Source of the DNA: CAZIVO01 sp964542765
GTDB lineage: Bacteria; Planctomycetota; UBA1135; UBA2386
Direction: 5' to 3'
DNA length: 34,955 bases
Assembly: GCA_964542765.1 (NCBI GenBank)
Contig: CAZIVO010000028.1
Span: 1-34,955, forward strand
A program made the position numbers and the translations under genes. This document shows, piece after piece, positions 33,102 through 34,955 of this stretch. Below the pieces are notes generated by a model, which was not told where the DNA came from, did no database searches, and worked only from the letters and a program-made list of their open reading frames with translations. Each line of letters opens with the position of its first letter. Within the stretch, counting starts at the first letter, position 1.

Positions 33102-33707
33102 TCAGCGTCCCTTGCCAGCTCCCTGACCCTTCTGCTGACCAGCACTTCCTGGTGCTGCGGGCTGCAAGAACTTGGTCGGCACCAGATGGTCGGTGCCAGG
33201 GTCCCAGTATGACTCACCGCCAACCTCGACACCCTTGTAGCGACTCGTCGTCACCGAGTGGTCAGCATGTTCCCACCACTCGAATCCCTCATCATCCACT
33301 ACCTTTGCCACGACCGGCGGAACCGGACCATGCCGGGGATCACGGTGCAATGGTGGCGCATGGGTCATCCCGTTCAAGAAGGGAATGAACGACCCATCGG
33401 GCAAGGGGATCCCATTGTTGACCGCAGGTAAGTTCTTGATCGTGTGCCGCGTGCCCCATGGCAAGTTTGATTTCTTGTGATGCGGTCGATCCGACTTCTT
33501 GTTGGTCAAGAAGCCCACAGGCTCAACCCCCAAGTGAACAGGTCGCCCCGGCTTGAAAGCGCTCTCACCGACAGCGTCGATGCGACCCGCTTGCCCATCC
33601 GGCGGGACCGACTGCTCAGCGGACATCACCAAATAGATCCCGGTAGCCAGCAGTGCGCCGAACGCAACGAGAGTCAGAACATTCCTAGCACTCATGGCCA
33701 GCAGCAT
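33102..33707 (-). CDS. Membrane-anchored protein of unknown function, Pro/His-rich
   Basis: I place the start at ATG 33707 (AGGA 7 bases upstream), which makes a 201-residue protein; ATG at 33695 is an alternative, and the frame extends further upstream without protein-like character. One hydrophobic helix near the N-terminus (VLTLVAFGALLATGIYLV) is followed by an extracytoplasmic region. That region is rich in Pro, His and Lys, with a central block NNGIPLPDGSFIPFLNGMTH, the acidic/aromatic DDEGFEWWEHAD and a Gly/Gln tail. No known domain is visible. It is convergent with the secreted protein gene, 20 bases apart. Confidence 0.65.
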   Translation of the reverse strand: MLLAMSARNVLTLVAFGALLATGIYLVMSAEQSVPPDGQAGRIDAVGESAFKPGRPVHLGVEPVGFLTNKKSDRPHHKKSNLPWGTRHTIKNLPAVNNGIPLPDGSFIPFLNGMTHAPPLHRDPRHGPVPPVVAKVVDDEGFEWWEHADHSVTTSRYKGVEVGGESYWDPGTDHLVPTKFLQPAAPGSAGQQKGQGAGKGR

Positions 33708-33861
33708 ATCCCAGTCCTGCTGCCGAATGGTGCCCAGCAGCGCAACCACAGAGAAGGTTCCCGTTGAGACGTCATGGCAAGCCCAATGATACCGGACACC
33801 TTCGTTTCCGTACCGGCGCAAGCTCCCATCGAGCGCGACACCCGTGCCGGTGCATCCACAA

Positions 33862-34955
33862 TCAGCTGAACAGTTGGCGAATCGGCTTGCCGTTGCGCAC
33901 GATCATGACCGGGCGTCCTGACGGCGTCTCGTATTCCCGCTTGTGGCTGATCCCTAAAGTCGCGTAGAAGGATGCTGCGATATCGTCAGGTGTGATCGGG
34001 CTGTCCTTGGGCAATTCACCCTTGGCATCCGACTCACCAACTACCTGACCACCCTTGATGCCACCGCCTGCCAGCAGGCAGAACATCGCACGCGGATAGT
34101 GATCGCGACCGCCGCGAGCGTTGACCTTCGGGGTACGACCGAACTCACCAGTCACGAAGACCACCGTCGAATCCAGAATTTGTTTGTCGTGCAACGCCGT
34201 GAACAGGCCTGCAAGGCCATCGTCGATCGCAGGCAGGAGATTGGTCTTGAGCTTGTTGAAGTTGTCAGCGTGCGTATCCCAGCCACCATGACCGATGGTG
34301 ATGAACTTCACACCCTCTCCGACCAGCCTTGAGGCCAGCAGGCAACTCTGAGAGAAGGCACTCTCGCCGAACCGATCGGAGATCAACTTCGACTCCTTGG
34401 TGACGTCGAAAGCGTCGCGCGCCGCCGTCGATTGCATCATCGAGAAGGCCTTCTCGTTGAACTCGTTCATCCCCTTGAGCAGCCTGTCTTCTTTATCAAA
34501 ACGGCCGAACGCCTTGTCGTAGCGAGCCAGCATCTGCTTACGCTGCTCTATCTTCTCCATGGTCATGCCGTTCGACAGACTCAGGCCGCGAATCTGCATG
34601 CGCTGTCCCTTGCGAGGAGTCTGTCCCGTATCAAAGGAACCATACTCCACGCCGAGATAACCTGTGCCACCGCCTCGACCCGCACTCGGAATTGCGATGT
34701 AGGAAGGGAGCTCTTCGGGCGCACTCAACTCCTTCGAACAGACCGATCCGTAGGAAGGGTACCGCAAGGAGGGCAAGGGGCGATTGCCGGTCGACATGTA
34801 GATCGATCCCAGTTCATGCGCCGCTAGCGTATGGCTGACGCCACGCAAGATGGCAAACTTGTCCGCACACTTGGCCATCTTCGGCAAGTGCTCACAGATC
34901 TCGATCTGCGATGGCTCCACCACCAGATGACCGAAGGAGCCGGTGGCCTCCGCAT
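33862..34955 (-). CDS. DUF1501 family protein (partial; N-terminus beyond right edge)
   Basis: About 364 residues of the C-terminal part are visible and the reading frame stays open to the window edge. The DUF1501 family is related to sulfatase/alkaline-phosphatase-like proteins, is common in planctomycetes and usually carries a Tat signal at the unseen N-terminus. Family features are ICEHLPKMAKCADKFAILRG, the metal-site-like HGGWDTHADNFNKLKT, VFVTGEFGRTP and GGRDHYPRAMFCLLAGGG. The partner gene (usually DUF1553/DUF1549 cytochrome-like) would lie outside the window. The protein terminates normally at 33862. Confidence 0.9.
   Translation of the reverse strand, partial: AEATGSFGHLVVEPSQIEICEHLPKMAKCADKFAILRGVSHTLAAHELGSIYMSTGNRPLPSLRYPSYGSVCSKELSAPEELPSYIAIPSAGRGGGTGYLGVEYGSFDTGQTPRKGQRMQIRGLSLSNGMTMEKIEQRKQMLARYDKAFGRFDKEDRLLKGMNEFNEKAFSMMQSTAARDAFDVTKESKLISDRFGESAFSQSCLLASRLVGEGVKFITIGHGGWDTHADNFNKLKTNLLPAIDDGLAGLFTALHDKQILDSTVVFVTGEFGRTPKVNARGGRDHYPRAMFCLLAGGGIKGGQVVGESDAKGELPKDSPITPDDIAASFYATLGISHKREYETPSGRPVMIVRNGKPIRQLFS

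Noticed and set aside
1..34955. CRISPR arrays, tRNA/rRNA genes, insertion sequences, phage or plasmid genes
   Set aside because: I found no repeat-spacer pattern, no clover-leaf-like stretch, no transposase, integrase or replication protein on either strand.

Overview
The window looks like chromosomal DNA from a Gram-negative, GC-rich bacterium, most likely a member of the Planctomycetota. The clues are a DUF1501 (sulfatase-like, Tat-type) protein at the right edge, a secreted protein whose C-terminal domain resembles one I associate with marine planctomycetes, HEAT-type tails with the D..VR..A spacing common in that phylum, a seryl-tRNA synthetase with non-canonical motif 3, and the outer-membrane genes lpxD and gspD. 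I see no tRNA, rRNA, CRISPR array, insertion sequence or phage gene. Coding density is very high, no gap exceeds 300 bases, and several convergent gene ends are separated by only 7 to 30 bases.

Layout, left to right. (1) 1-2714, minus strand: a soluble histidine kinase and an NtrC-type sigma-54 activator overlap by 4 bases, followed by the start of a secreted TPR-like protein that runs off the left edge. (2) 2799-3902, plus: a fusion of threonylcarbamoyl-AMP synthase (Sua5/YrdC) with a low-molecular-weight phosphatase. (3) 3910-8730, minus: a PtsN-like EIIA protein, a 1036-residue membrane protein with a spermidine-synthase-like domain, and lpxD. (4) 8972-17217, plus: a type II secretion cluster, gspD-E-F then gspG-H-I-J, preceded by a good match to a sigma-54 -24/-12 promoter. 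(5) 17248-21668, minus: serS, a large secreted protein of unknown function and a rhomboid protease. (6) 21748-22584, plus: a folD whose catalytic lysine position is glutamine. (7) 22593-30637, minus: eight closely packed genes, sucC-sucD-(membrane HEAT protein)-tatA-(polyprenyl diphosphate synthase)-(duplicated-domain lipoprotein)-resB-ccsA. (8) 30765-34955: a long-form dCTP deaminase and a secreted protein (plus), then a membrane-anchored protein and a DUF1501 protein (minus).

How the genes may work together. The type II secretion genes form one pathway: secretin, ATPase, inner-membrane platform and four pseudopilins. The NtrC-type regulator in the same window makes sigma-54 control of gspD a testable idea. 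The eight-gene minus-strand run joins a TCA-cycle enzyme, a Tat translocase subunit, a prenyl chain enzyme probably serving quinones, and System II cytochrome c maturation, so it reads as a respiration-biogenesis cluster. The remaining genes are housekeeping (serS, folD, dcd, lpxD, t6A synthesis) or lineage-specific secreted proteins of unknown role.

All functional calls rest on motif reading by eye. Start codons were chosen from ribosome-binding sites and expected family length where possible, and uncertain ones are marked.
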